From positions 2,124,001 through 2,188,000 of the forward strand of contig NZ_CP039852.1 in the NCBI RefSeq assembly GCF_006228385.1: a stretch of 64,000 bases of DNA, read 5' to 3'. Source of the DNA: Salinimonas iocasae. GTDB taxonomy: Bacteria; Pseudomonadota; Gammaproteobacteria; Enterobacterales; Alteromonadaceae. The notes below the pieces were generated by a model that saw only the letters and a list, made by a program, of their open reading frames with translations, ran no database searches and was not told where the DNA came from. A program made the translations under genes and the position numbers. Shown one piece after another: positions 55,448 through 64,000 of the stretch (the first letter of the stretch is position 1; every line of letters begins with the position of its first letter).

Positions 55448-58270
55448 TTACATTAGTTTATGGTTCTCAACCTGTAATAGGATTGGTGTTAAATCATCAA
55501 GATTGATTGGTTTAACCAGATGGTGATGAAAACCGGACGCTTTTGAACGCTGAATGTGGGATGGTTGTCCCCAGCCGGTTTGAGCCACAAAAATAGCATG
55601 TTTAAGTGCAGGATTTTGTTGCAGTGCGATACACAGGTCGTAGCCATTCATCCCCGGCATGCCAATATCGAGCAGGACCAGGTCGGGGATAAAGGACGCA
55701 ACCGCTTCAAGCGCTGCTTCACCGCTTTCTACCACTTCAACATTGCAACCTTTTGCTTCCAGCAACCATCCCATAGTCACCGCCGCATCCTGATTGTCAT
55801 CTGCAATAAGTACATTGATTGCAGACTTTTGCATGGTCTGACTGAAGGCTGATGTTTCACTGACCTGAATATTGGCTGGTTTATCTATGAGCGGCAGTGT
55901 CACAGTGAAAGTTGTTCCCTGACCCGCTCCCTCGCTGGCAACACTAACCCGCCCCTCATGAAGCTCAGTAAGTCTTCTGACCAGTGTTAAACCAATCCCC
56001 AGGCCGCCCTTAGAACGCTCAAGCATCCCTTCCACCTGAGAAAACATATCAAATACATTGGTAAGCTTATCCTGCGGGATGCCAGCCCCATTGTCCCTGA
56101 TAGCCACAAAAACATTGTCAGCGTCGCGGGAGACGTTGATATTAATGCTGCCACCCTGAGAGGTGTATTTTGCCGCATTATTAATAATGTTGGAAAAAAT
56201 CTGTGAGAGTCGGATTAGGTCGCCACTTACCCATAAATCTTCCCCACAGCTAATGGTGAGCGTATGCGAGCATTCATCAATCAATGGCTGCACTGTTTCT
56301 GTCGCGGCATCCAATACGTGCTTTATATTTAAAGGCGTGCGATTCAACCGTATTTTCCCGCGAGTGATACGGGATACATCCATCAAATCATCCACCAATT
56401 GGATCATTTGAGTAACCTGGCGTTCTACCAGATCAAAAGAAGCGTCTTTTTGTTTCGTATCGAATTTATCAGATTGTAATATCGCCAACGAATTCCTTAT
56501 TGGCGCCAGCGGGTTTCGTAACTCGTGTGCAAGTGTTGCCAGAAACTCATCTTTTCGTTTATCTGCTTCATGCAGAGCATCAATGGCGTTGCGTTCGCGA
56601 GTGACATCCACTCCTACCCCGGGGAATCTGGCCGCCTTTCCGGACTCATCGTATATAACCCGGCCCCGGAACGACGCCCACCGAACGCTGCCATTTCGCT
56701 GAACAATCCGGTACTCCTCATCATAGGGCGTACCGTTCTCTATACTTGCATTAATCGCTGCGGTAATACGTGGCTTATCGTCGGGATGAATAGAGGCTAA
56801 TGGTTTTTCGATTTCCACGCCGTAATGCGCATCCTCACGACTGATATTGAATAGTTCAGCTAAGCGCTCATCTGCGGTGAATATATTCTTTTGGATATCC
56901 CAGTCCCAAATACCAAAGCTGTGTGATGCTTCAAGAGCAAGTCGGCGCCGGGCTTCAGCTTTCTTGGCCAACTCTTCAGCTTCTTTTCTTTCTGTTACAT
57001 CCCGGGTAGACCCGGCAATTGCCTCTACCCGTCCGTCATCAGAAATAACCGGAACAAAAATATAATCGTAAATTCGTCGTCCGTGAGTGCCTTCAAAGGG
57101 GACATCGCCCCGTATCGGTTTTTTGGTCTCTATTACGCGCTGAATTTCATCCATGTGCATTTGCGCGTGCCAGGGCTCGTAATCAAGCTCAAAGCACGTT
57201 TTACCTACGGCATCTTCCCAGGTACGCCCCCACATCTTCAGTAGCGCATCATTGGCATAAGTAAATCTTCCCTGCAGATCGAAGATGTAGATCAGATCAG
57301 GTGTGTTGGATAACGCAGTCTCATAAAGCCTACGTTGTTTGTTTAATGTTTCTGTATTGGCAGACAATGCTGTTTCAGCACGCAAGCGCGCTTTGTTTTC
57401 TCTGTCCCTTTCAATGATCATTGCCGCTGAGCGCGATAATGCATCAACAACATGTCGGTCAGACTCAACCGGCGTGCGGGGCTCGGTATAAAAAACAGAA
57501 AAGATACCGATTACAGATTTACTTTGCGTAGAGAGAAGTGGCGTACACCAGAATGCATTCATACCTGCCTGAATGCCTGCCTGACTAAATGCAGGCCACC
57601 GGGTCTTACCCTCCAAATCAGAAACTTTGATAAGCTCTCTGGTCAGGTAGCATTCGGTAAGGGGATGGTCGGCCTCTGATAAGGCAACACTATTCAGTTC
57701 ATTAACCATGCTTTTCGGCAAGCCTGAAGAGGTTGCACAGCGAATAAGATCACTTTCCTCGTCAATCAGAGAAATCGCCGCCATAGCAATGTGCCCGGCC
57801 TGCCCTTCTACCGCATTTGTTAAAATGTTCAGCACCTTTGACTGGGGCGCACCTGCCAGCGCTGCGCTCAGTGCCTCCCGCTGACTATTTGCAACAGCTT
57901 CAAGTCTGCGTTTTACAGCGCTTTCATGAAATGCGATACATAAATAATTTTCATCAATCTGGAAAATACTTGCCCAAACCCAGAGAAATACAGGCCCGAA
58001 CGGCGCCTCGAAGGCCTCTGGTTTGCCAGTGTTGAGAACAGAAAGATATCGTTTCTCGAAAATTGATCCTTCGAAACTCTCAATAGCATTATAAATAGAG
58101 TTACCGGATAACGAAGCCTCAGCCAGTCCGGTAATTTTTTCGGCCTGGTCATTGTGATAAGCGATGTTGCTGTTTTCATCAATTAACAACACAGCATCAG
58201 AGATATTTTCAATTACCGCCAGCGTCGCGGCTGACAGATTTCGTTTTACTACATCATGAGGTTCGTTCAA
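55448..58270 (-). CDS. Hybrid sensor histidine kinase with PAS and GAF domains
   Basis: 940 residues without a membrane anchor. Domain order: PAS (about 15-115), GAF (135-290), coiled coil, PAS (315-430), PAS with PAC (445-560), HisKA with phospho-acceptor His in LATLAHELRNPLAPIRNSLAIL, HATPase (NNAAKYT, DNGAGIP, GGLGIGLTL) and a C-terminal receiver (VLIADDNQDAAVTMGW, phospho-acceptor Asp in LLDIGMPGMNGYD, HLVKPIN). It ends in the receiver with no output or HPt domain, so a separate HPt or response regulator is needed. Signal unknown. It converges with copD. Confidence 0.95.
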   Translation of the reverse strand: MNEPHDVVKRNLSAATLAVIENISDAVLLIDENSNIAYHNDQAEKITGLAEASLSGNSIYNAIESFEGSIFEKRYLSVLNTGKPEAFEAPFGPVFLWVWASIFQIDENYLCIAFHESAVKRRLEAVANSQREALSAALAGAPQSKVLNILTNAVEGQAGHIAMAAISLIDEESDLIRCATSSGLPKSMVNELNSVALSEADHPLTECYLTRELIKVSDLEGKTRWPAFSQAGIQAGMNAFWCTPLLSTQSKSVIGIFSVFYTEPRTPVESDRHVVDALSRSAAMIIERDRENKARLRAETALSANTETLNKQRRLYETALSNTPDLIYIFDLQGRFTYANDALLKMWGRTWEDAVGKTCFELDYEPWHAQMHMDEIQRVIETKKPIRGDVPFEGTHGRRIYDYIFVPVISDDGRVEAIAGSTRDVTERKEAEELAKKAEARRRLALEASHSFGIWDWDIQKNIFTADERLAELFNISREDAHYGVEIEKPLASIHPDDKPRITAAINASIENGTPYDEEYRIVQRNGSVRWASFRGRVIYDESGKAARFPGVGVDVTRERNAIDALHEADKRKDEFLATLAHELRNPLAPIRNSLAILQSDKFDTKQKDASFDLVERQVTQMIQLVDDLMDVSRITRGKIRLNRTPLNIKHVLDAATETVQPLIDECSHTLTISCGEDLWVSGDLIRLSQIFSNIINNAAKYTSQGGSININVSRDADNVFVAIRDNGAGIPQDKLTNVFDMFSQVEGMLERSKGGLGIGLTLVRRLTELHEGRVSVASEGAGQGTTFTVTLPLIDKPANIQVSETSAFSQTMQKSAINVLIADDNQDAAVTMGWLLEAKGCNVEVVESGEAALEAVASFIPDLVLLDIGMPGMNGYDLCIALQQNPALKHAIFVAQTGWGQPSHIQRSKASGFHHHLVKPINLDDLTPILLQVENHKLM

Positions 58271-58602
58271 GTCAGCGATCTTAGATTGAAGAAAATTTAC
58301 TTTCCCATCATAGCTGACTCCTTATGGGGAAGCTAATCATTCGGGCAAAAAAAACACATATAAAAACATGACGTTATAATACTTATTTACACAATTCACA
58401 GATGAAACAATTCTTATCTTCCGTAACGGTACTTTTAGCTGAATAATGCTCACAGATCACATCTATGCTAATGCTATATCCCCCGTCAGATACATATTTG
58501 CACTACTTATCTGAAAGTAACACTTAAATCCGTTAACACTATTTTAACTTATTGGCTAAGCTTAGCTACGGTTTATGCATTACACGTCTAAGAGATAGAA
58601 AG
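58271..58602. other. Intergenic region between the hybrid kinase and the chemotaxis receptor
   Basis: 332 bases, AT-rich, between divergent genes. Both promoters should be here. I see no clear operator, RNA hairpin or additional ORF. Confidence 0.45.
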
Positions 58603-59247
58603 ATGCTAAGTAAGTTTTCTATTAAAACGCGCCTTATATCACTGGCTACACTGCCACTTATCCTGCTCACACTCATTTTGCTGTTGGTTACTGCCAGTCA
58701 GATTAAGAAGATGCAGAGTGAAAGCGTACGCAGTGCAGAAGAAATACTCACAGAAAGCAAGCGGGAAGAGCTTAAACATATCATCGACATGGCTTACTCA
58801 GCGATAGCGCCCCTGTATGAGGGGGGAGGAAACAGAGATGATGCCGTAGCAATTCTGCAGAATATGTCGTTTGGTGAAGACGGTTATATTTTTGGTTACA
58901 CAGAAGATGCTGTGCGCGTTTTCAGTGGCAACAGCCAGTCTAATATTGGGGAAAGTTACTATGACTTCCAGGATACCAATGGCGTTTATCTGATTAGGGA
59001 TCTTATTGCCGCAGGTAAGAAAAATGCGACGGGGGAGTCTTCCGAGTTCGTGACCTATCATTTTCCCCGACTGGGCGGAGATATCGCTTATCCGAAGCTT
59101 TCGTACGCTATTTTTCTCGATGAATGGAACCTGATGATTGGTACCGGTATTTATATTGACCACATAGAGCAACAGGTCAGTACGCTCGAAGCAATCATAA
59201 GCGAGTCCAGTGAGCATTTGCTGATGCTGGTATTATTGTGGCCCTGA
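58603..59247 (+). CDS. N-terminal fragment of the chemoreceptor (TM1 and Cache domain)
   Basis: 214 residues from ATG 58603 (preceded by aagagat). TM1 is [25 protein letters not shown]. The periplasmic domain is a single-Cache type, with [19 protein letters not shown] and [25 protein letters not shown]. It ends abruptly inside TM2 (LLMLVLLWP), so it would make a sensor without signalling output. A longer in-frame start 51 nt upstream lacks a ribosome site. Confidence 0.7.
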   Translation: MLSKFSIKTRLISLATLPLILLTLILLLVTASQIKKMQSESVRSAEEILTESKREELKHIIDMAYSAIAPLYEGGGNRDDAVAILQNMSFGEDGYIFGYTEDAVRVFSGNSQSNIGESYYDFQDTNGVYLIRDLIAAGKKNATGESSEFVTYHFPRLGGDIAYPKLSYAIFLDEWNLMIGTGIYIDHIEQQVSTLEAIISESSEHLLMLVLLWP

Positions 59248-60287
59248 TAGCGCTGCTTGTATTTACCAGTATGGGTTTAATGATTTCACGCTCTATTCTC
59301 AGGCCCCTAGATGAAGCCACACAATCTATTTTCAGTTTATCCCAGGGCGAAGGTGATTTAACTCAGCGCCTCGATGTTTCAGATGAACATGAAATGGGCG
59401 CATTGGCAACACAGACCAACGCACTGTTGTCCACGCTCCAGACGCTTATACAAAAGGTCAAACAGGTTGCCCATTCAGTGTCGGAACAAGGACATACGCT
59501 CACTGACCAGGCTAACAATATAAACCAGTTAAGCGCTGCCCAGCATACAGAGATCGATCAAATCGCCTCAGCCACCACACAAATGTCTGAGTCCGCCTCG
59601 CAAGCAGCGCACAATGCGTCCAACGCAGCACGTGCTGCTCGCAATGCAGAACAGGAAAGTCATGCGGCGCTTGCCAGTGTAGAGCGAACCCGCGGGGAGA
59701 TGCATAGCCTGACTGATGCACTGGCCAGAACCAGTGATGTTGTGAGCCATGTGGGCGCAGATGTTGAAAACATCAGTGTAGTATTACAGGTCATCGAAAA
59801 TATCGCTGAACAGACCAACCTGCTCGCCCTCAATGCAGCTATCGAAGCGGCGCGTGCCGGTGAACAGGGACGAGGCTTTGCGGTTGTTGCCGATGAGGTG
59901 AGAACACTTGCCTCCAGAACACAGGGCAGCACGGAAGAAATACAGCAAATGATCGATAAACTGCAAAAAGGCGCCAGAAATGCAGCCAATGTGATGGCGG
60001 CCAGTATCAAAAATAGTGAAAACACGTCCACTGGTATTGATGCCACCGCCGCAAACCTCGATGCGATTAGCCAGGCGGTGAATACACTTACTGACGAAAA
60101 TACGCAAATCGCCACAGCCGCAGAACAGCAACGTGTAGTCAGTGGTGACATTTCTGGCAGAATTTCCGGGGTTGCAGGACAGACTACCGAACTGGCTGGA
60201 ATTTCTACACAAAACGCCCGGGTGGCTAACGAGCTTGAGGACAAAGTAAGAGAACTGGAAGGCTTAATCGGCCAGTTCAGAGTATAA
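59238..60287 (+). CDS. C-terminal fragment of the chemoreceptor (TM2, HAMP, signalling domain)
   Basis: 349 residues if begun at GTG 59238: the rest of TM2, HAMP ([27 protein letters not shown]) and a complete MCP signalling domain with the [31 protein letters not shown] tip split as [14 protein letters not shown] and [17 protein letters not shown]. No Shine-Dalgarno precedes 59238; expression would need coupling through the 10-nt overlap or frameshifting. The signalling part itself has no lesion, implying a recent break. Confidence 0.7.
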   Translation: MALIALLVFTSMGLMISRSILRPLDEATQSIFSLSQGEGDLTQRLDVSDEHEMGALATQTNALLSTLQTLIQKVKQVAHSVSEQGHTLTDQANNINQLSAAQHTEIDQIASATTQMSESASQAAHNASNAARAARNAEQESHAALASVERTRGEMHSLTDALARTSDVVSHVGADVENISVVLQVIENIAEQTNLLALNAAIEAARAGEQGRGFAVVADEVRTLASRTQGSTEEIQQMIDKLQKGARNAANVMAASIKNSENTSTGIDATAANLDAISQAVNTLTDENTQIATAAEQQRVVSGDISGRISGVAGQTTELAGISTQNARVANELEDKVRELEGLIGQFRV

Positions 60288-60368
60288 AAACAGCAGTTCA
60301 ACAAGAAGAGGGATAGTTATTGGTCTTCAGTTTTTGCTCTGATAAGGTGTCCATCATCGTTTTTACGC

Positions 60369-60785
60369 ATGAAGTTCACGCCGATGTTTGAAGCTCACGG
60401 GTCGTTCAAAGCAACAATACACAAAAATGTATTGCTGGTAGATATTATTGGCCCCTGGAATCTCGAAACGGCGATTGAGTATCAGCATTTTATAGAAGAG
60501 ATAACCGCGCCGTTAGTGGGCTCCCCCTGGGCTATGATCACCGATTTATATGACTGGGAACTATATACACCAGACTGTTACCCTATCATCCATCAGCTGG
60601 TCAACAAATGTATTGAAAACGGCCTTCAGAGAGAGGCTGTTGTAAGCCCTGAAAAGAGTGTTAAACGACGTCCTTTTCAGGTCGATCGTGCGCAATATCC
60701 GCAGTTTACCCGCTCTTTTTTCACGCAATATGACCAAGCTAGACAGTGGTTAGCCGGACAAAATTTTATTGCACCCGAGAATTAG
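60369..60785 (+). CDS. Small conserved-looking protein, possibly STAS/SpoIIAA-like
   Basis: 138 residues, soluble, no signal peptide. The pattern VLLVDIIGPWNLETAIEYQHFIEEITAPL followed by WAMITDLYDWELYTPDCYPIIHQLV (alternating strand-helix) resembles SpoIIAA/STAS-like folds, though I cannot name a family. No obvious ribosome site precedes the ATG. It follows the chemoreceptor by 81 nt and may be its partner. The last 4 nt overlap the convergent solute-binding protein gene. Confidence 0.65.
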   Translation: MKFTPMFEAHGSFKATIHKNVLLVDIIGPWNLETAIEYQHFIEEITAPLVGSPWAMITDLYDWELYTPDCYPIIHQLVNKCIENGLQREAVVSPEKSVKRRPFQVDRAQYPQFTRSFFTQYDQARQWLAGQNFIAPEN

Positions 60786-61672
60786 TCTCGGCCGAAGACC
60801 TGGTTATCATCTATCTGCTCATAATTATTGATATAGCGCTGTACGATTTTGTCATACCGACCGCTCGCTTTGACATATTCCAGCGCCGCTTTGATCTCCT
60901 TAATATGAAAGCGGACGGGCGAGCTTTTAAAAATGGCGATATAGCAATCTTCACCGGCGATAATATAAGGTGAGCGAATAAAGCTAAGTTGCAATCGTTT
61001 CATCACAGATGTTGCTATCAGTTCTGGAATGATAACCAGATCTACACGTCCAGCTTTAAGCAATATTAACGCCTGACGGTAATCATTAAGACTTACGATG
61101 TTTATGTTCGGGACTGTTTTTAGAAAGGTCAGGTAGTCACTTCCGCGCTGGACGCCTATCGTTTTACCTCTGAAATCTGCTACATTTCGTATAATATTGT
61201 CAGTGTTGTTCACTAAGACTAATTTTTTCACCGGAGGAAAAGCCGGGACAGAAAAGTCGGCATAATCATCACGCTCATCATTTTTAATCGGCCCAAGCAT
61301 CACATCCACCTGCCCCACCTTCAACAAATGCAGTGCGCGTTTGAAAGGCACTTCAAAGTAAGCGGTTTCGACGTTGAGATGTCGCATTACCTCTTCGTAA
61401 ATATCCACGTAAATACCACTGATGCTACCACCCGCGATTATCCTGTACGGCGGTGCATTATCTATGGCAGCTTCTACATAGGCTGGCCAGGCTGTAGAGG
61501 CTTTCGGCTCAGAGTTGGCCATAGACTGAAATGAAAGCGTGACAAATATAACGACCGACAAAGTGCGATATAGCAAAGCGTAACCAGATACAGAAAATGT
61601 GGAAAACATCGTACTGACTACCTCAGTCAACAACCAGTTGTTGAAAGAATGTATAGAATAGCTAATATTCAT
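60782..61672 (-). CDS. Periplasmic solute-binding protein, family 3-like
   Basis: 296 residues with the bacterial type 3 amino-acid-binding fold: PPYRIIAGGSISGIYVDIYEEVMRHLN, FEVPFKRALHLLKVGQVDVMLGPIKNDERDDYADFS, FRGKTIGVQRGSDYL and LLKAGRVDLVIIPE. A signal peptide is clearer if translation begins at 61609 (MFSTFSVSGYALLYRTL); the first ATG at 61672 has AGGAG very close. No ABC permease genes are adjacent, so it may be an orphan sensor-type binding protein, as is frequent in Alteromonadales and Shewanella. Confidence 0.88.
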   Translation of the reverse strand: MNISYSIHSFNNWLLTEVVSTMFSTFSVSGYALLYRTLSVVIFVTLSFQSMANSEPKASTAWPAYVEAAIDNAPPYRIIAGGSISGIYVDIYEEVMRHLNVETAYFEVPFKRALHLLKVGQVDVMLGPIKNDERDDYADFSVPAFPPVKKLVLVNNTDNIIRNVADFRGKTIGVQRGSDYLTFLKTVPNINIVSLNDYRQALILLKAGRVDLVIIPELIATSVMKRLQLSFIRSPYIIAGEDCYIAIFKSSPVRFHIKEIKAALEYVKASGRYDKIVQRYINNYEQIDDNQVFGRD

Positions 61673-61820
61673 CTGCTCCTCACCTGATCTTTTATAACCA
61701 GATAAAAAAAGCAGAGGTTAAACGTGTGCAGAGCCGTTTACATGTAGATTCAGTTGAAAAGAGGAAGCGCCAACGCGCCTTACGCATATAAATTGTTATA
61801 GGTCAGATTAAAGCGCTTTG

Positions 61821-62720
61821 CTAAAAGCCTGTCACCTTGTTCTTGCCTTTGTTCTTAGCGTCATAAAGCAGCTTGTCTGCACGGCGAAGTGTGGTTTCGT
61901 GAGAATCATCATCAGCCGAAATAGCGGTAACACCAATGCTGACTGTAACGGCAATATCTCCTATCGTTAACGACTCTGCGTGGGTCGCAAACTGACTATT
62001 GAGCCGCTCAGCGAATGAAATCGCCTGCTTAATCTCCGTATTTGGCAATACAATAACAAACTCATCGCCACCATAACGGTAAGCGGCATCAGCTTCACGC
62101 ATTTGTTTGCGCAGGATATCAGCAAGCGCAACAATGATTTCATCGCCCTTATGATGCCCTTCTATATCATTGACTGATTTGAGATTATCCAAATCAAGCA
62201 TAAGCACGGATGTTGAGATATCGTAACGATTAAAACTAGCTAAATGGGCGGCAAGATCCTGCTCAAGGCGACGGCGATTATAAAGCTCAGTCAGTTGATC
62301 GGTATCACCCCAATAGCGAAGTTTCTTCTCTAACTGATAGCGCTCAGAGATATTGCTGGCTACCCAGAGCACCACAGATTCATCATCCACCTTGAAATCA
62401 AGCGCCTGAATCCTTCCCTCAAACCAAATAGGGTCTTCAGGACCTTCATCGGGTAAGCCCAGAATATCTTTGTCACTGAGCTCATATTCTTCCACCATCA
62501 TTTCACCGGATGTGAGCGCCTCATTGATTTTGCGAACAAAATAGTCGGCCTTCTCTGGCTTAAGAACATCATATAAATTCTGACCAACCAGCGAGGTCCC
62601 ATCATGGTAATAACGGACATCCTGGCCACCGAACAGCGCAACGTACTTCCCTGAAGTAGAAAGATTAAATACGGGATCGGGCAATGAATCCAACACTGAC
62701 CGCATCTGTTCGATATTCAT
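61821..62720 (-). CDS. Soluble PAS-GGDEF diguanylate cyclase
   Basis: 299 residues, no membrane segment. A PAS domain (about 5-120, SLPDPVFNLSTSGKYVALFGG ... VVLWVASNISERYQLEKKLR) precedes a GGDEF domain (135-299) with DTDQLTELYNRRRLEQDL, active site RYGGDEFVIVLP and an RxxD inhibitory motif (READ) five residues before it. It should synthesise c-di-GMP with product inhibition. The end GKNKVTGF is typical. Confidence 0.95.
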   Translation of the reverse strand: MNIEQMRSVLDSLPDPVFNLSTSGKYVALFGGQDVRYYHDGTSLVGQNLYDVLKPEKADYFVRKINEALTSGEMMVEEYELSDKDILGLPDEGPEDPIWFEGRIQALDFKVDDESVVLWVASNISERYQLEKKLRYWGDTDQLTELYNRRRLEQDLAAHLASFNRYDISTSVLMLDLDNLKSVNDIEGHHKGDEIIVALADILRKQMREADAAYRYGGDEFVIVLPNTEIKQAISFAERLNSQFATHAESLTIGDIAVTVSIGVTAISADDDSHETTLRRADKLLYDAKNKGKNKVTGF

Positions 62721-62992
62721 ACAAACTCAATCATTAACAAACGCCTATATAATAAAGATACACTGTTTTCAACCCTGAGCAAAAGTTAAATACCAATAAA
62801 GTATGATACTTTGTTCATAATTGCGTATTTTAACTGCTGATTTACGCAAAAACTTCCATCAATAGATCAGCATGTATTATCACTATGTATAAGCATCAGG
62901 TAGGTTGCCTTGCACTAGCCAGTGGCATCACTTAACGCATTCAACGGTATTTTTGAAGACCTGCTTCAAAGTACCTCTTCACCGGAGAAATC

Positions 62993-63439
62993 ATGAAAAA
63001 AACGTTATCACTCCTGACTGCAGTACTGTTGTTGGGCGCGTGTTCAGATGAGAATTCAGTCAGAACAGGTATTTTCAGCGCCTCTACAGTGGATTGGGAG
63101 GTTGCAAAAGATCCGGATATTCCGGGCGTGACCTGCCATGTTCAACATATCTCTGCCAACCTATCTATCAGCGACCCGTCAAATATGTCTATTGCCTGTC
63201 GCCAGTCTGATGAAATTACACTGTTCGATTTAGAAAAAGCAGAAATTGAAGAGCCGAAAATGATATTTAAAGAATCAAAATCGATTTTCTTTAAATCCAT
63301 AAAAGTCCGGCGAACCTATGATGAGGAAAACCAGGTAATTGTTTATACGGCGTTTTCGACTAAGGAAACGAGTGGCAGTTTTAAACATGCTATTTCGACG
63401 GTGCCGTTGTATGGCACTGAAGCTTTCCGGGACAACTAA
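62993..63439 (+). CDS. creA: CreA-family lipoprotein
   Basis: 148 residues. A lipoprotein signal (lipobox LLGAC at about residue 17) is followed by the CreA domain: KDPDIPGVTCHVQHISANL, NMSIACRQSDEITLFD, MIFKESKSIFFKSIKVRRTYDEENQVIVYTAFS and HAISTVPLYG, which aligns in my memory with E. coli CreA along its length, including both cysteines. E. coli CreA is periplasmic and of unknown function. The lipid anchor is a difference. Confidence 0.85.
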   Translation: MKKTLSLLTAVLLLGACSDENSVRTGIFSASTVDWEVAKDPDIPGVTCHVQHISANLSISDPSNMSIACRQSDEITLFDLEKAEIEEPKMIFKESKSIFFKSIKVRRTYDEENQVIVYTAFSTKETSGSFKHAISTVPLYGTEAFRDN

Positions 63440-63552
63440 ACCTCGTCGGTATAATCAGAGGTGGGTAGAACACTTTAATCCCCACCTCAATCCCCCTACT
63501 CCTTCTTATTTATATAAATTTAATACTATTTATCATCAACTATAAATGTTGC

Positions 63553-63567
63553 TAACTCAGTGAGTTA
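63553..63567. promoter_or_regulatory. Perfect inverted repeat upstream of the lipase gene
   Basis: taactca-g-tgagtta is a perfect 15-bp inverted repeat about 150 bp before the lipase start. It is a candidate operator; no regulator can be named. Confidence 0.4.
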
Positions 63568-63717
63568 TGCACTATAGCTTTTTATTTGTTCGTTCAAACT
63601 ACCTCTCTCATCACTTTCTCCCCTTGAATAAACTTTTATTTTCACTATTCTGTAACAAACTATTAACAACTCAGACCTCCGAGTAGTAGGGAGCCATTTC
63701 ACGACACAGGATGAATT

Positions 63718-64000
63718 ATGAAAAAAGTGCTGATGCTAATCACGCTCACCCTTTCACTAGTTTTACCCACCACTAATGCTCAGGCATCTACGTATGCCAA
63801 AACTCAGTATCCCATTGTTCTTGTTCACGGTTTGTTTGGCTTTGACGATGTATTGTGGGTAGATTACTTCTATAAAATTCCATACAAACTCTCCCGTCAG
63901 GGAGCTGTTGTTTATACCTCTACCGTTTCGCCGGCAAACTCAACAGAAGTTCGCGGTGAGCAGTTGCTAGCGTATATCGATCAGGTGCTCGCGCACTCAG
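63718..64000 (+). CDS. Secreted lipase (Pseudomonas family I type), 3' end beyond the window
   Basis: 94 residues visible. A signal peptide (about 1-24, ending NAQAS) is followed by TQYPIVLVHGLFGFDDVLWVDYFYKIPYKLSRQG, containing the oxyanion-hole HG pair typical of true lipases, and VSPANSTEVRGEQLLAYIDQVL, as in Pseudomonas and Burkholderia triacylglycerol lipases. The catalytic GHSxG and the rest lie past the edge. AGGATG about 8 nt before the ATG serves as ribosome site. Such lipases usually need a foldase (Lif), often encoded next. Confidence 0.88.
   Translation, partial: MKKVLMLITLTLSLVLPTTNAQASTYAKTQYPIVLVHGLFGFDDVLWVDYFYKIPYKLSRQGAVVYTSTVSPANSTEVRGEQLLAYIDQVLAHS

Larger units (their letters stand above)
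58603..60287 (+). pseudogene. Methyl-accepting chemotaxis receptor, apparently frameshifted
   Basis: The whole locus would encode a Cache-sensor chemoreceptor of about 560 residues: TM1, Cache domain, TM2, HAMP, signalling domain. The reading frame breaks in TM2 near 59230. Frame 1 runs LLMLVLLWP and stops, while the next frame continues [17 protein letters not shown] and on into HAMP. Adding one base after ctggt would restore a hydrophobic TM2 ([15 protein letters not shown]). No homopolymer lies at the break. It is either a real pseudogene, a recent strain-specific mutation, or a sequencing error. Confidence 0.75.

Noticed and set aside
55448..58270. The hybrid kinase as the missing copper sensor
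   Set aside because: It is cytoplasmic, PAS/GAF-based, lacks periplasmic metal-binding motifs and is on the opposite strand. Adjacency alone is not enough.
59660..60304. Minus-strand open frame of 214 codons
   Set aside because: It is antisense to the chemoreceptor signalling domain and rich in Ser, Ala and Cys, as expected from the reverse of an Ala/Glu-rich helix.
1..64000. tRNA, rRNA, prophage or insertion sequence
   Set aside because: No cloverleaf, rRNA-like stretch, integrase, transposase or phage structural gene was recognised on either strand.

Overview
The window reads as one contiguous stretch of chromosome from a marine or saline gammaproteobacterium of the order Alteromonadales, most likely Alteromonadaceae (Alteromonas/Salinimonas-like). 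The basis is gene content and synteny: ybfF-DUF2788-fldA-fur, alaA-yfbR, etfBA opposite ETF-QO, a DUF3718 protein, several RND pumps, and many GGDEF, PAS and chemotaxis proteins. The genus is an inference. I see no rRNA, tRNA, insertion sequence, prophage or CRISPR array.

Layout. 1-3.2 kb: an RND efflux permease cut by the left edge, with its adaptor. 3.5-7.5 kb: a lone CBM48 protein, then etfA/etfB divergent from ETF-quinone oxidoreductase across an intergenic region with two palindromes. 7.6-12.7 kb: an H-NS family protein, ybfF, a DUF2788 protein, fldA and fur, with a chemotaxis receptor between fldA and fur. 12.7-16 kb: the 5-oxoprolinase genes pxpABC coupled to a class IV aminotransferase. 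16-17.3 kb: a CvfB-like S1 protein and an OsmC protein. 17.5-25 kb: one lipoprotein adaptor with two consecutive RND permeases. 25-27.2 kb: DUF3718, DUF2189 and LRAT-like proteins. 27.5-34 kb: alaA, yfbR, an HD dNTPase, msrPQ and an MFS transporter. 34-41.3 kb: a TPR-TonB protein, a secreted trypsin-like protease, a PEP-CTERM protein, a solitary prpD and a diguanylate cyclase. 41.5-42.6 kb: glyoxalase I and a small channel.

42.6-55.4 kb is the most interesting part: a twelve-kilobase copper-handling locus, all on the + strand and mostly with overlapping genes. It encodes a DUF305 membrane protein, a glutaredoxin-MauE fusion, a secreted Cys/His/Met-rich protein, a DUF411 protein, a CusCBA-type tripartite efflux system, two PepSY membrane proteins (one fused to an NqrF-like 2Fe-2S/FAD reductase), CopC and CopD. 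The CusB-like adaptor carries three tandem CusF-like copper-chaperone domains at its C terminus. The reductase-PepSY pair between cusA and copC suggests electron transfer to the periplasm coupled to copper handling, for example Cu(II) to Cu(I). That coupling is inference. No copper regulator is encoded in the window.

55.4-62.7 kb is rich in signalling: a PAS/GAF hybrid histidine kinase, a chemotaxis receptor split by an apparent one-base frameshift, a small STAS-like protein, a periplasmic solute-binding protein and a PAS-GGDEF cyclase. 63-64 kb holds a CreA-family lipoprotein and the start of a secreted lipase cut by the right edge.

Annotations rest on reading translated sequences by eye. 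No alignment or database search was run, and residue positions are approximate.
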